Positions 29,441 to 38,748 of a stretch of 64,000 nt of DNA are shown piece after piece (position 1 is the stretch's first letter; every line of letters starts with the position of its first letter). A program made the translations under genes and the position numbers. The notes under the pieces were generated by a model that saw only the letters and a list, made by a program, of their open reading frames with translations, had not been told where the DNA came from and did not search any database. Source of the stretch: Acidobacteriota bacterium (GTDB taxonomy: Bacteria > Acidobacteriota > Terriglobia > Bryobacterales > Bryobacteraceae); NCBI GenBank assembly GCA_025350695.1, contig JANXXI010000184.1, forward strand, positions 1-64,000. Direction: 5' to 3'.

Positions 29441-30468
29441 CCGCTGCGCCTCCGAAAACGGGCGATGGCTTCAACATAAACTTCACGAGTCAGCGTGGCA
29501 GTGCGTCGCCACGAAAATTCACGGGATCGTTGAAGACCTGCCTGCTGCAACTGGCTTCTGCGGTTCTCATTGACAATCATGGTGCGCATGGCATCCACCC
29601 ATTGACCGGCGTCATCCGCGTCGCAATGGATCACCGTGCCGCCCGCCAATTCCACTAATGCTGGATCGCGCGATGCTATCACTGGAGTCCCGCAGGCCAT
29701 CGCCTCCAACACCGGAAGCCCGAAACCCTCGTACAGGGACGGATACACAACCGCTAGAGCTCCCGAATAAAGATCGGGCAACGAGGCGTCGGTCACTTCC
29801 CCGATGATCTCAAGTTCAGGGTGCGGTTTGATCGGCGGGCAATCGGCGCGCCGCCTGCCGGCCAACACCAGCTTTACAGGAATCTCCGCGTACAGCCGCT
29901 TCCACGCCTCAACCAAAAACGGAATATTCTTCCGTGGTTCAAGCGTGCCGACAAAAAGGAAATATGGTTCTTTAGCCGGTGTCTCCGCAGGTCGAAAGCT
30001 CTCATCAGCTGCCAGCGGAATGGCCACCACCCGCTCAGCCGGAAGCCGGAAACGCGCCATCACTTCCCGGCGCACGGCCTCGCAATCAGTAATCACCATG
30101 GTCGCCAAGCCCAGCTTGAGCAAAAACGGCGTTCGGCGGCGAATGCGCCCAGCGCCATGATGCCAAGCCGGATTCATCCATGGGGAAAGATCGTGAACGG
30201 TCATCACCGCCGGGCAAACGGGCAAATACGGGACCGCGAAATCGGGGCCGTGGAAAACGTCAACCTTCAACCTTCGCAATTGTTTCGGCAACCCATACGC
30301 CCACCAGCGCCTCTCCAAATTGCTCAGCCCTTCGCGTCCCTGATCCGTCAACTGAATAAATTCGTCTTCCGGAAAATCCGCAGCCAGCGCTTTTGAGAGC
30401 GCCGAAGTGTACCTGGGGATGCCGCCACTTGAAACGGTTAGGGGTGTACTGTCGATGGCGACTCTCAT
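29437..30468 (-). CDS. Glycosyltransferase family 1/4
   Basis: MRVAIDSTPLTVSSGGIPRYTSAL; FLFVGTLEPRKNIPFLVEAW; VVYPSLYEGFGLPVLEAMACGTPVI; start refined to ATG at 30468. Confidence 0.92.
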   Translation of the reverse strand: MRVAIDSTPLTVSSGGIPRYTSALSKALAADFPEDEFIQLTDQGREGLSNLERRWWAYGLPKQLRRLKVDVFHGPDFAVPYLPVCPAVMTVHDLSPWMNPAWHHGAGRIRRRTPFLLKLGLATMVITDCEAVRREVMARFRLPAERVVAIPLAADESFRPAETPAKEPYFLFVGTLEPRKNIPFLVEAWKRLYAEIPVKLVLAGRRRADCPPIKPHPELEIIGEVTDASLPDLYSGALAVVYPSLYEGFGLPVLEAMACGTPVIASRDPALVELAGGTVIHCDADDAGQWVDAMRTMIVNENRRSQLQQAGLQRSREFSWRRTATLTREVYVEAIARFRRRSG

Positions 30469-30547
30469 TCTTTGGCGGACAATTCTATATTGAAACAGAT
30501 TTAGGCCCACTACGGGTAAACTAGACTGTAGAAGTCGTTTCCAAGAA

Positions 30548-32215
30548 ATGGATCAAGCCCCAAATACTGAAACCCACGAAGAGCCCCGGCCCCGTCCGCC
30601 GGGGCCTTCGAAGTTTAATTGGCAACTAGCGACCGGAGTAGCCGTGGGCCTGTTGATCCTCGCTGCCGGGCTTTTTCCCGTTCCCCCCAAAGAAGAGGCT
30701 AAGAAGAAAACTCGCGCCTTGATGACCTCCTCTCTAGAGGTCCACACCACGCCGCCTGGCGCCTCCATTCGCATCAACAATGAGGTCAAATGCACCTCCG
30801 ATTGCACGCTTGAATTAGTTGAAGGTGAGCACCAGATTCAGGCCTTCCTTCCTGGCTACGAGCCGCGCGTTTCCACGGTGAACCTTTCCGCCGGCGTGCC
30901 GATCACCATCGACTTAACGATGGATCCTCAAACCATGGGGGTGCGCGTTCTCAGCGATCTGCCAGCAGGTAAAGTGACGCTTGACGGGGAAAGTGTCGGC
31001 CTGTTGCAAGACGGCCAGCTAGGAGTGGACCGCATTTCGGCGGGGAAACACAAAATAGAATTGCGTTCCGCCAAAGGGTCGGCCGAGTTTGAGTTCGAAT
31101 CCAGCCCGGGAGCGGCTCCGCAACTGACTTCTCCAATAACCGCGGTTTCACTATTTGCCTCGGCGATGGGATATTCCGAGGGTAAGGGATACCTGTACGT
31201 CAACGAACCTCCCGTGACCCTGCAGATGGACGGGAATCCGATGGGTGAAGTAGGACCTCGTGGCCTGCAACTGGTCAACCTCCAAGCCGGCGACCATTCC
31301 TTCGTAATGGAAGAAGGGCAGAGGCAGAAAAAATTGACGGCTTCCCTTGGTTCGCAGCCGGTGTTGCTGTTTTTTGTCCGGTTCGATCCGAACATCGGTA
31401 GCTTGCTGGTGAAATCAAATGAGGACGATGCGACGGTTTTCCTTGACGACAGTGAGTACTGGCAGAAGACCAAGAAGGGGAAGGTTGAGATCAAGAATCG
31501 GGCTGTGGGGCCGCTACGAGTTCGTTTGGCAAAGTGGCAATTTACCGCGACGCCATTTGCCGTGAAAACGGAGATCAAAAGGGGCGAGCAGACGGAGTTG
31601 GTTTTCCAATTGAACCGCAACGCAGTGGCCGTACCGCCAACTCCTTCAAAAATTGAACTGCCTCCGGCCTTGCGCGAAAACCCAAAGCCCGTGCCCATGC
31701 CACCCGTTACTCCACCCGGAACCATTGTGACGCAACGCGGGGATCCGTTTCTATCCCTTTGGGAGGATCAGACAAACTGGAGCGAACAGCGTGGGTGGCG
31801 CGTGAAGAAAGGTGGCAATTTTGTGTTTCTTGCCAGACGGCCTGTGTCCGGGATCGTGCGGTTCAGCTTGTCTCTTGTGAAAGGAAAACGCCTGGAATGG
31901 TTCGCCGGGTTCCGAGACGCGAGCAACTTCGTCCGCTATCAAATGGATGGCAAGGACTTCATTCGCAAGGAATATGTCGATGGTAAATCGAATGAGGTTA
32001 AGACACCATGTGAATTAAACATCAAAGGTAGCATCACGGTCCAACTACGGATCTCGCAAGGCCAGATCGTCAATGAACTGCTCGATGGTTCAGCTTGGAA
32101 GAAGATTGACTCGGTGGACGCCGCGGGACGAGATTTCTCAGCTGGCCGTTTCGGACTCTACCTTCCTGGTGACGACTCTTTTGCGGTGTCCAACTTCTAC
32201 TATTCGGGGAAATAA
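30548..32215 (+). CDS. PEGA domain-containing protein with single N-terminal TM helix
   Basis: SLEVHTTPPGASIRINNEVKCTSDCTLELVEGEHQIQAFLPGYEPRVSTVNLSAG. Confidence 0.8.
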   Translation: MDQAPNTETHEEPRPRPPGPSKFNWQLATGVAVGLLILAAGLFPVPPKEEAKKKTRALMTSSLEVHTTPPGASIRINNEVKCTSDCTLELVEGEHQIQAFLPGYEPRVSTVNLSAGVPITIDLTMDPQTMGVRVLSDLPAGKVTLDGESVGLLQDGQLGVDRISAGKHKIELRSAKGSAEFEFESSPGAAPQLTSPITAVSLFASAMGYSEGKGYLYVNEPPVTLQMDGNPMGEVGPRGLQLVNLQAGDHSFVMEEGQRQKKLTASLGSQPVLLFFVRFDPNIGSLLVKSNEDDATVFLDDSEYWQKTKKGKVEIKNRAVGPLRVRLAKWQFTATPFAVKTEIKRGEQTELVFQLNRNAVAVPPTPSKIELPPALRENPKPVPMPPVTPPGTIVTQRGDPFLSLWEDQTNWSEQRGWRVKKGGNFVFLARRPVSGIVRFSLSLVKGKRLEWFAGFRDASNFVRYQMDGKDFIRKEYVDGKSNEVKTPCELNIKGSITVQLRISQGQIVNELLDGSAWKKIDSVDAAGRDFSAGRFGLYLPGDDSFAVSNFYYSGK

Positions 32216-32216
32216 C

Positions 32217-33398
32217 ATGACTTTGTTTCGATGGGTTCTGGTAGTCGTCCCCGTGGCGGCGCTGTCTGGGGCCGCCGATCAATCGAAGATGGGAGAAGGC
32301 AATGCGCGGGCCGTTATGCTCTCGGCTGGCTCCCCAAGAATTCAGCAGGCTCATTCTTATTTGCGTAGCCAGGCTATGCGGATTCAAGATGGCAAGTTGC
32401 GAGCAAACACGACGTCGATCCTCGTTGACCCGGACGTTTGCGTCACCTCAAAAGCGGTGCTCACTGTGCAGAAGAAAGAGGCGATCCTAAAGAAGTTGCA
32501 AAACGAAGGCTTGATCACTTCCACGATAGACGACCGCATGCTGAACGGAGTATTTCCTCCACTACGCGACGAAGCAGGTGAGTGTCCCAAGCTCCCTCAA
32601 CCATACACTTCAGCTCCTGGCAGTGGGTTTGGCGGCCATCATTCTCATCCCGGGGGCCTTGCTGTTCACGCTTCTTTCAATTTAACGAATGCTTTGAGCT
32701 TAGCCCAAGGCTACCGCCAGGTTTACGGACCGGACGTTTTCATCAGCGAAGACCTCATGATAGCTGCGCCCCTTTGGCACGATTGGGCGAAGACCATGGT
32801 GTTTCAATGGAACTCCGATGGAACGGAATTCGCCGAATACAACTTCGGCGGCAACGGCAAGACGGACGCCTGGGGCGGAGCAGGGGATTCCCGCACCGGG
32901 GCGCATCACATTCTAGGTCTAGCGGAAATCATCAAACGCGGATTGCCGGCCGAGTTCCTGGTGACGGTTGCGTCAGCCCACGCGTCTCCGGCCAGTGGCA
33001 ATGAGTACAAGGTAGTGAACTGGATTCGCACTGCCGCCATTGTGGCGGGTGTCGATGCGGTGAGCGCCGGATATCTCGGCAAAGACCCTCAGGGGCGATT
33101 CAGGCTACCCGCCGTTCGAAGTTGGAGCGAGCCGGGCAACCTGTTGGTCGAGTATATGCTTCATCATTTGTCAGACGCGGATTTTGTGTGGACGGGTCCG
33201 GCGGCGTCGGCAGTCGATCAGGCTTTGAAGAAACTGTCCACCAAGTTCGGTTTCGATGCCGGGAACATCGCTGAGTTCAACAATCAGTTCCGCAATCCTG
33301 TACTAGCTCATCTGACTGCGGAACGGTTGTTGATATTGCAGGGCAACGGCGGTGAGGCGGCACTGGCTGCGGAAGTGGCGAAAGCGCTGGGCCGATAG
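32217..33398 (+). CDS. Secreted HD-domain-like protein
   Basis: Signal peptide MTLFRWVLVVVPVAALSGA; GGHHSHPGGLAVH ... APLWHDWAKTMVFQW ... GAHHILGLAEII histidine/HD pattern; start refined to ATG at 32217. Confidence 0.55.
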   Translation: MTLFRWVLVVVPVAALSGAADQSKMGEGNARAVMLSAGSPRIQQAHSYLRSQAMRIQDGKLRANTTSILVDPDVCVTSKAVLTVQKKEAILKKLQNEGLITSTIDDRMLNGVFPPLRDEAGECPKLPQPYTSAPGSGFGGHHSHPGGLAVHASFNLTNALSLAQGYRQVYGPDVFISEDLMIAAPLWHDWAKTMVFQWNSDGTEFAEYNFGGNGKTDAWGGAGDSRTGAHHILGLAEIIKRGLPAEFLVTVASAHASPASGNEYKVVNWIRTAAIVAGVDAVSAGYLGKDPQGRFRLPAVRSWSEPGNLLVEYMLHHLSDADFVWTGPAASAVDQALKKLSTKFGFDAGNIAEFNNQFRNPVLAHLTAERLLILQGNGGEAALAAEVAKALGR

Positions 33399-33405
33399 AT
33401 ACCAC

Positions 33406-33772
33406 TCAGACGAAGACGTCGACTGAAACTTGAAAGAAATTGGCCAATTGACCACATCGGAGACGTAGCCTCTTGAGGCAAAAATGTCCAATAGATTCGC
33501 CTGTTTGAGCCCTCGCTGTTCCATGAGGTAGACGAGCATTTCATGGGGAGTTGGATTTGGCAGGGGATGATGTTTCGCTTCATAATCCTGAATGAGGCGA
33601 ACCATCAATTCCAGAACAGCATTTTCTTCAAGAGTGCGGCGAACTCCTACATCCATTAGTGCTTCTACCGCGATAAGGCGCGCTGATGCTCCTCGTTCGT
33701 TTCGATGATGCGTGGAAGAGTCCGCGCCAAGACTCGGGAGTATTTCCTGTCATCAATCGCTAATTCGCCCAT
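33406..33772 (-). pseudogene. higA: higA-type antitoxin pseudogene
   Basis: MGELAIDDRKYSRVLARTLPRIIETNEEHQRAL [frameshift] AVEALMDVGVRRTLEENAVLELMVRLIQDYEAKHHPLPNPTPHEMLVYLMEQRGLKQANLLDIFASRGYVSDVVN [deletion/frameshift] LANFFQVSVDVFV*. Confidence 0.8.
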
Positions 33773-34053
33773 TTTTTCCACCCTCCTCGCATGTATTGGG
33801 AATGGGTGAGGATCTCTTCACCATTACCAAATTCGCTTGAAAGTCCACTTTGACGATCAAGCGGTACGAATTGCGCCTGATATTGAAGATCAATAAATTT
33901 CCCCACTGATCAGCATCCGGAGCAAAATACGAACCTCGTGAATGTCACGCCACCGACAACTTCGAGCCGTCTTGTGCCAGCGGGCCAACTCTCGTGCTGC
34001 TCCGCATGTTTGTCTGCAAATTGCCTGATTGTAGCCAAGCTAATCACATTCAC
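33760..34053 (-). pseudogene. higB: higB-type mRNA interferase pseudogene
   Basis: Segments in three frames: MNVISLATIRQFADKHAEQ / ELARWHKTARSCRWRDIHEVR / APDADQWGNLLIFNIRRNSYRLIVKVDFQANLVMVKR / EILTHSQYMRGGWKKWAN*. Confidence 0.8.
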
Positions 34054-34115
34054 GGCTTAGGTTTGCATATCGCGAGTGCGAGGTCAAGGTTCAACTTCAG
34101 GATGTACTGAACAAG

Positions 34116-34143
34116 CCCCATGCCACTCTGGTGCGGCATGGGG
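34116..34143. terminator. Hairpin downstream of the TonB receptor
   Basis: CCCCATGCC ... GGCATGGGG 9-bp perfect stem. Confidence 0.6.
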
Positions 34144-34164
34144 GCACTTCACCCGAATGGGCGA

Positions 34165-37100
34165 TTAGAACGTCAGCCGCAACTGTACGGTGATCCAGCG
34201 GTTGGTGGCCGCTGATTGCGATGTGATCTTACCGAAGTTCGTATTTGTCGGATCCGTACTCGGTCCATTCATTTGCGACCGGTTCGCCACATTCAACGCA
34301 TCAAGGCGCATCTGCATGTTGACCCGTTCGTTGATCGGAAGGTTCTTCGCCATATTTGCATTCCATTGGTTGGTCATATCGGCCCTGATACCCGCAATGC
34401 GCGTGGGGAATTGCCGCTTGTGGAAGGAGTTCGCAGTCTTTGCTGAAGTTCTCTCGAAGTCGGCGGTATTGAACCACGTATCGAATGTCTGGTTTACGTT
34501 GCCGACATTGCTCACATCGCTTCCGTAGTAGAACGGATTGCCCCAATCGAGAAGCGGGCCTGGCTGCCATTCATAGGTTGCCGCCGTTTGCCAACCGCCA
34601 ATCAAGTAATTCACCGCCTTGTTGACGTTTGAGAAAAGCGGGCGTCCCTTGCCGAAAGGAAGCTGATAGATGGACGTCATCGTGAAGCGATGCGGGCGTC
34701 CGTTGTTCGACAGACGCTCGGTGGGCGTTGCGTCGTATTCGTAGTAATAGAAGTCATGATCGCGAATCTTCAACCCGGTGTAACCTGCATTGAGATTGAA
34801 GCCCTTCGAAAAGCGGCGTTCAAAGTTCAACCGGAATTCATGAACGTTGTTCGATCCGGAATTGGTCGTGTTGTTGGTGACGCCATTCATTTGTGGGAAC
34901 GCGCGCAACAAAGTAGACTTGCGGATCGTCGACGAAGTAAAGAATCCATTTGTATTCATATCGGCCCAAACCAGCGGCGTGAACTGGCTCGCATTGAAAT
35001 TGCCGATAAAGAAAGGGTTGGTTACGTTGGCATTCAGGTTGTTGGCAATGGTGTCATTGCGAACGTTGCCCGAGGCCCAATATTGCTCGGGTAAAGGGCT
35101 AAGGCTATGACCGATCAGAATGCGATCGGAGTGCGAGCCGGCATACTGCACGTCTATCATCATGCTCGACCCGAACGAACGCTGCAGACTTACCAGCCAA
35201 CGCTGTTGCCTCGGCCGCGATTCGTTATAGTCGGTAAAGCCGAAACCACGGCCTTGCTTACCCATTACGCCAAGCAGTTCGCGTGTTGGAACGTCAAAGC
35301 GCGTGCCATCGGAACGGATCGGGAATGGATCAACCAGCGGGCTCTTCCCGTTGTTTGGATTCGCATTGTCAGGGAAATTCCAGGTTTGTCCGAAGTTGTT
35401 AGTGATGGTTGGGCTGGTGCTGCGCGAGAAACCGGATTGATCCACTCCGAAGTTGAGAACATTCAAAGTGTCGAAGTAGATTCCGTAGCCAACGCGAATT
35501 ACTGTCTTGTCGTTCATTTTGTAGGCTGCGCCAACGCGGGGCAGGAACATCAACTCGTTCTTGTTCAGAGCGCGCGGCGTGCTTCCAATACCGGCGTACG
35601 TATTGCCGCCTTTGACGATGAAGGCGCCGGCGGCTAATTCAGGAATGGGGTTCTTGGCATATGCCGCTTGTGAAGCCGCAGCGATGGGAACATCGAGCGT
35701 CGGATCAAAGGCGCCGATCAGGCGGTTATAACGCTCGGTCGCGCCCTTTTCATACTCGACGCGCAGACCCATGCTCAGCGTAAGTTTTTCAGAGAAGCGC
35801 CAACTGTCTTGCACGAACCACGCGTAGTAGGGGTTGAACAAGGCGAATGTGTCATTGGTCGCCGCGCTTATGCCGTTGGGCGTGCCCAAAATGAACGACG
35901 CCCAACCCAAACCGAGGTTGGAGGAAGGTGTATTGCCATCGTCATCCTTGCGCGTATAGGAGTTGCTGAACGTGAAGTTACCGGATGTGTTGCCACCGCC
36001 GCCGCCAGTGCGGAACTGATCGCGAACATCAAATGCGGCGCGCATGCTATGTCTACCAAAAGTCTTATTCACTTCAGCCTTGGCGGTGAGACCGCGCGTA
36101 CGGGTCCAGTTGGTGATGCCGCCGGGGCTGATCTGGGTGTAGCCGTTTACGTTCATTAATGGCAGGATATTCAGTCCGGCAGCCTTCTGATCAATATACG
36201 TTGGCAGTCCGATATCGCTGGCTTTATAGGACAGCGCCTTCGGTTGAATGTTGCCCTCCCGGAACTGTTCAAACGCTACGTTGAAATCCCACAGGGTTGT
36301 GGAATTCTGCGTGTAAACCACGTCGAAATTCGCGCCCTTGTTATTGCGGACCAAACCGCCAAGGTTTAGGCCGCGAGCGCTTTCGTAAGTCCAGTCACCA
36401 CGATCTTCCGGCCCGAAATCGTTGAATGACCAGCGGCCGTAGCTACGCCACTTGTCGGAGATCTGATAGTCCACACGGTTGGAGTAGGCCTTGTAATCCC
36501 AGTTGTAGGGCGTCTGCGACGCAAGATAATTGTTGGTCGGGTCAGCAAGCGGATCGAGAGGATTGTTGTTGGGATTCGGATAGAGCTTGGTGATGGCGTC
36601 GTAGGACGGGTTGGCAAAGCGGCTCTTCGGAATTACGTTGCCCGGGAAAGGGGTTCGAATGATGTGCGTTGCGCGAGCCGGGTCGGGTCGCGCCGTGGCG
36701 GGGTCATACACCTGGTAAAGGGCGGCGTTCTTCAAGGTTAACATGTCGCTGAAGTCTCCTTGACGCGCTCTGAGTGAGGGTACGGTGCGGTTGAATGTGG
36801 AGGGATCTTCGTTCTTGACGTCTTTAAACGCGTTGTAGGTAAAGAACCAGAACAACTTGTTGCGTCCGTTATAGACTTTGGGAATCACTAGCGGTCCGCC
36901 AGCCGAAGCGCCCCAATTATTGGACCGGCCAGTGGGCTGCTTGTCGGTATTGCGGAGTTGTTCGGCCAACGTATGATTACCGGCTGCTTCCGCCGCGTTG
37001 ATATTCCGGTAATAGGTTTGCTTCGTGAAAAATGGCGTCCCCTGCCAGCGCTGTTGCCAATGCTGCCACGTGGCTGTGCCGTGCATTTGGTTGGTACCCG

Positions 37101-37824
37101 ATTTCGAGATCATCGTGATCGCCGCGCCGGAGGATTGCCCAATCGCCGCATCGAAATTCGACGTTTCCACTTTGAATTCAGCTACTGCGTCGGTGTAGGG
37201 TAGATAGGCTGTCCGGCGTCCAGGGCCCTGATTGGGCGATCCGTCAAGCGTCCATGAGTTACCACCGACATTGCCGCCAACGTTATAGTCCGAACCACCG
37301 GCGTTCGAGTGCAGGGCCAGGTAGTTGTTCACTCCGCCCGTTTGTATGCCGGGGACTAGTTTCACCAGTAGAATGGCGCTGTTTCCCATAATCGGCAATT
37401 CCATCACCGACTTGTTGTCCAGTACGCGGCCCGACGTGACAGCATTGACTTCGAGCAGTGGAGCTTCCCCAGTGACTGAAACAGTTTCGGCAAAGCCGCC
37501 GATTTCGAGTTTCAGTTCCACTTCGCGGCGACTGGACACTGGCAGAGTGACGCCCTTGTGAACCAGCTTCTTGAAACCGCTGAATTCACCGGTGATTTCG
37601 TATTGGCCGGGAAGCAGCAGCGAGGCTTCGTAGTAGCCGGTGTCATTGGTTTTGGAGGTTGTGGTGACGCCAGTATCGGCATTGCGGATGATAACGGTGG
37701 CTCCAGAAATCGAGGCTCCTTGAGCATCGAGAACTTTGCCGTAAATAGTGGATCGGGTTTCCTGTCCGACGCTCGAGGATGCGAGCAAACATAGCGCCAG
37801 AAATTGACGTGAGATGCGGTTCAT
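34165..37824 (-). CDS. TonB-dependent receptor, Oar-like
   Basis: 1219 aa; STIYGKVLDAQGASISGATVIIRNADTGVTT; AVAEFKVETSNFDAAIGQSSGAAITMISKSGTN; C-terminal VQLRLTF. Confidence 0.93.
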   Translation of the reverse strand: MNRISRQFLALCLLASSSVGQETRSTIYGKVLDAQGASISGATVIIRNADTGVTTTSKTNDTGYYEASLLLPGQYEITGEFSGFKKLVHKGVTLPVSSRREVELKLEIGGFAETVSVTGEAPLLEVNAVTSGRVLDNKSVMELPIMGNSAILLVKLVPGIQTGGVNNYLALHSNAGGSDYNVGGNVGGNSWTLDGSPNQGPGRRTAYLPYTDAVAEFKVETSNFDAAIGQSSGAAITMISKSGTNQMHGTATWQHWQQRWQGTPFFTKQTYYRNINAAEAAGNHTLAEQLRNTDKQPTGRSNNWGASAGGPLVIPKVYNGRNKLFWFFTYNAFKDVKNEDPSTFNRTVPSLRARQGDFSDMLTLKNAALYQVYDPATARPDPARATHIIRTPFPGNVIPKSRFANPSYDAITKLYPNPNNNPLDPLADPTNNYLASQTPYNWDYKAYSNRVDYQISDKWRSYGRWSFNDFGPEDRGDWTYESARGLNLGGLVRNNKGANFDVVYTQNSTTLWDFNVAFEQFREGNIQPKALSYKASDIGLPTYIDQKAAGLNILPLMNVNGYTQISPGGITNWTRTRGLTAKAEVNKTFGRHSMRAAFDVRDQFRTGGGGGNTSGNFTFSNSYTRKDDDGNTPSSNLGLGWASFILGTPNGISAATNDTFALFNPYYAWFVQDSWRFSEKLTLSMGLRVEYEKGATERYNRLIGAFDPTLDVPIAAASQAAYAKNPIPELAAGAFIVKGGNTYAGIGSTPRALNKNELMFLPRVGAAYKMNDKTVIRVGYGIYFDTLNVLNFGVDQSGFSRSTSPTITNNFGQTWNFPDNANPNNGKSPLVDPFPIRSDGTRFDVPTRELLGVMGKQGRGFGFTDYNESRPRQQRWLVSLQRSFGSSMMIDVQYAGSHSDRILIGHSLSPLPEQYWASGNVRNDTIANNLNANVTNPFFIGNFNASQFTPLVWADMNTNGFFTSSTIRKSTLLRAFPQMNGVTNNTTNSGSNNVHEFRLNFERRFSKGFNLNAGYTGLKIRDHDFYYYEYDATPTERLSNNGRPHRFTMTSIYQLPFGKGRPLFSNVNKAVNYLIGGWQTAATYEWQPGPLLDWGNPFYYGSDVSNVGNVNQTFDTWFNTADFERTSAKTANSFHKRQFPTRIAGIRADMTNQWNANMAKNLPINERVNMQMRLDALNVANRSQMNGPSTDPTNTNFGKITSQSAATNRWITVQLRLTF

Positions 37825-38004
37825 GAGTTAAGCCCCTCTTGTTTAGGTTGTGAACTTTGCGTGCGTGAAATTATATCATGGGAACATCGTTATAATCGCT
37901 AATTGAAGAGCGCGGGATTACTGGACTTCGCGGTGTCTCCAACACCTGGGCAGGGCGTCCTGGGCGGCCGCCCGCCGATCGAGCTTCGGCCTACTATTAC
38001 ATCG

Positions 38005-38703
38005 TTAGATGATTGTCTTAAGGGCTTGCTCGAGATTATGCGGAACGAACCCAAATGGGCCGGGAGCGCTTTTGAATCGGATCTTGCCGTCACGCCCTAT
38101 CAAATACAGGCGATCCGGCCAGCCTGAATAATCCTGTTCGGTCCGGTTTGAGGCTCGATCCACCAGGGCGGGAATGCGAATGCCCAATTTGCGAACGCAC
38201 GCCGAGGCAGTTTGGGTTCGTTCTTCGTCTGACCGCGCGGCCGGGAATAGAACCCCATCCCGGACGTTAGCCTGCATTTGCCACAGATCCGTGGGATGAG
38301 CTTCGGTGATGTAAACAACGTAGAATGCAACGCGGTCCTTGTAATCGTCATAGAGCTTATTAAGCGCGGGAACCTCCCGGCGAAAGGGTGGTCATGTGTA
38401 ACTACCGAACACGAGGACCACTGGTTGTTCTCGATACTCATTTGAGAGATGCACCAGCTTGCCTTCACCGAGCATGGGCAACTCAAAATCCGGGGCATTG
38501 TCTCCTATCGATAAACGTCCTCCACGGGCCGACATCCAAAGCGGGCGGAAGGGGAGGATCATCATGGAAACCCCGGGGACTTTGGCCATGATTGCGCCGA
38601 AAGTGTCGGGAGTTTGCAACATTGCCAGGTAAAGCAGGCAAGTAGCAAATCCGTAGAGGCCTACAAAGGTGACCAGAATCATTACTAAGCGCTTTTTCCA
38701 CAC
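38005..38703 (-). CDS. Iodothyronine-deiodinase-like selenoprotein (UGA at 38394-38392 read as Sec), membrane-anchored
   Basis: ORFs 38392-38703 and 38005-38277 share a frame with only TGA between them. Joined: ...APDFELPMLGEGKLVHLSNEYREQPVVLVFGSYT-U-PPFRREVPALNKLYDDYKDRVAFYVVYITEAHPTDLWQMQANVRDG...VDRASNRTEQDYSGWPDRLYLIGRDGKIRFKSAPGPFGFVPHNLEQAL. Confidence 0.85.
38365..38391 (-). promoter_or_regulatory. Candidate bacterial SECIS element
   Basis: After UGA: CCACCCUUUCGC-CGGGA-GGU-UCCCG; 5-bp perfect stem, GGU apical loop, 17 nt from UGA to loop; two further G-C pairs possible past a single bulged C. Confidence 0.65.
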
Positions 38704-38748
38704 TTGGAGAGGGTATCACGATATCCAGCCTTGCCGATAAGATAATCC

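Noticed and set aside
30928-31725. 265-aa minus-strand ORF over the PEGA gene
   Set aside because: Antisense shadow ORF; the plus-strand PEGA protein is supported by domain motifs
38392-38703. Reading the TGA at 38394-38392 as an ordinary nonsense mutation
   Set aside because: Flanking sequence aligns with deiodinases on both sides, the TGA is exactly at the Sec position, no other lesion is present and a SECIS-like hairpin follows; the mutation model remains the null to exclude by checking for sel genes
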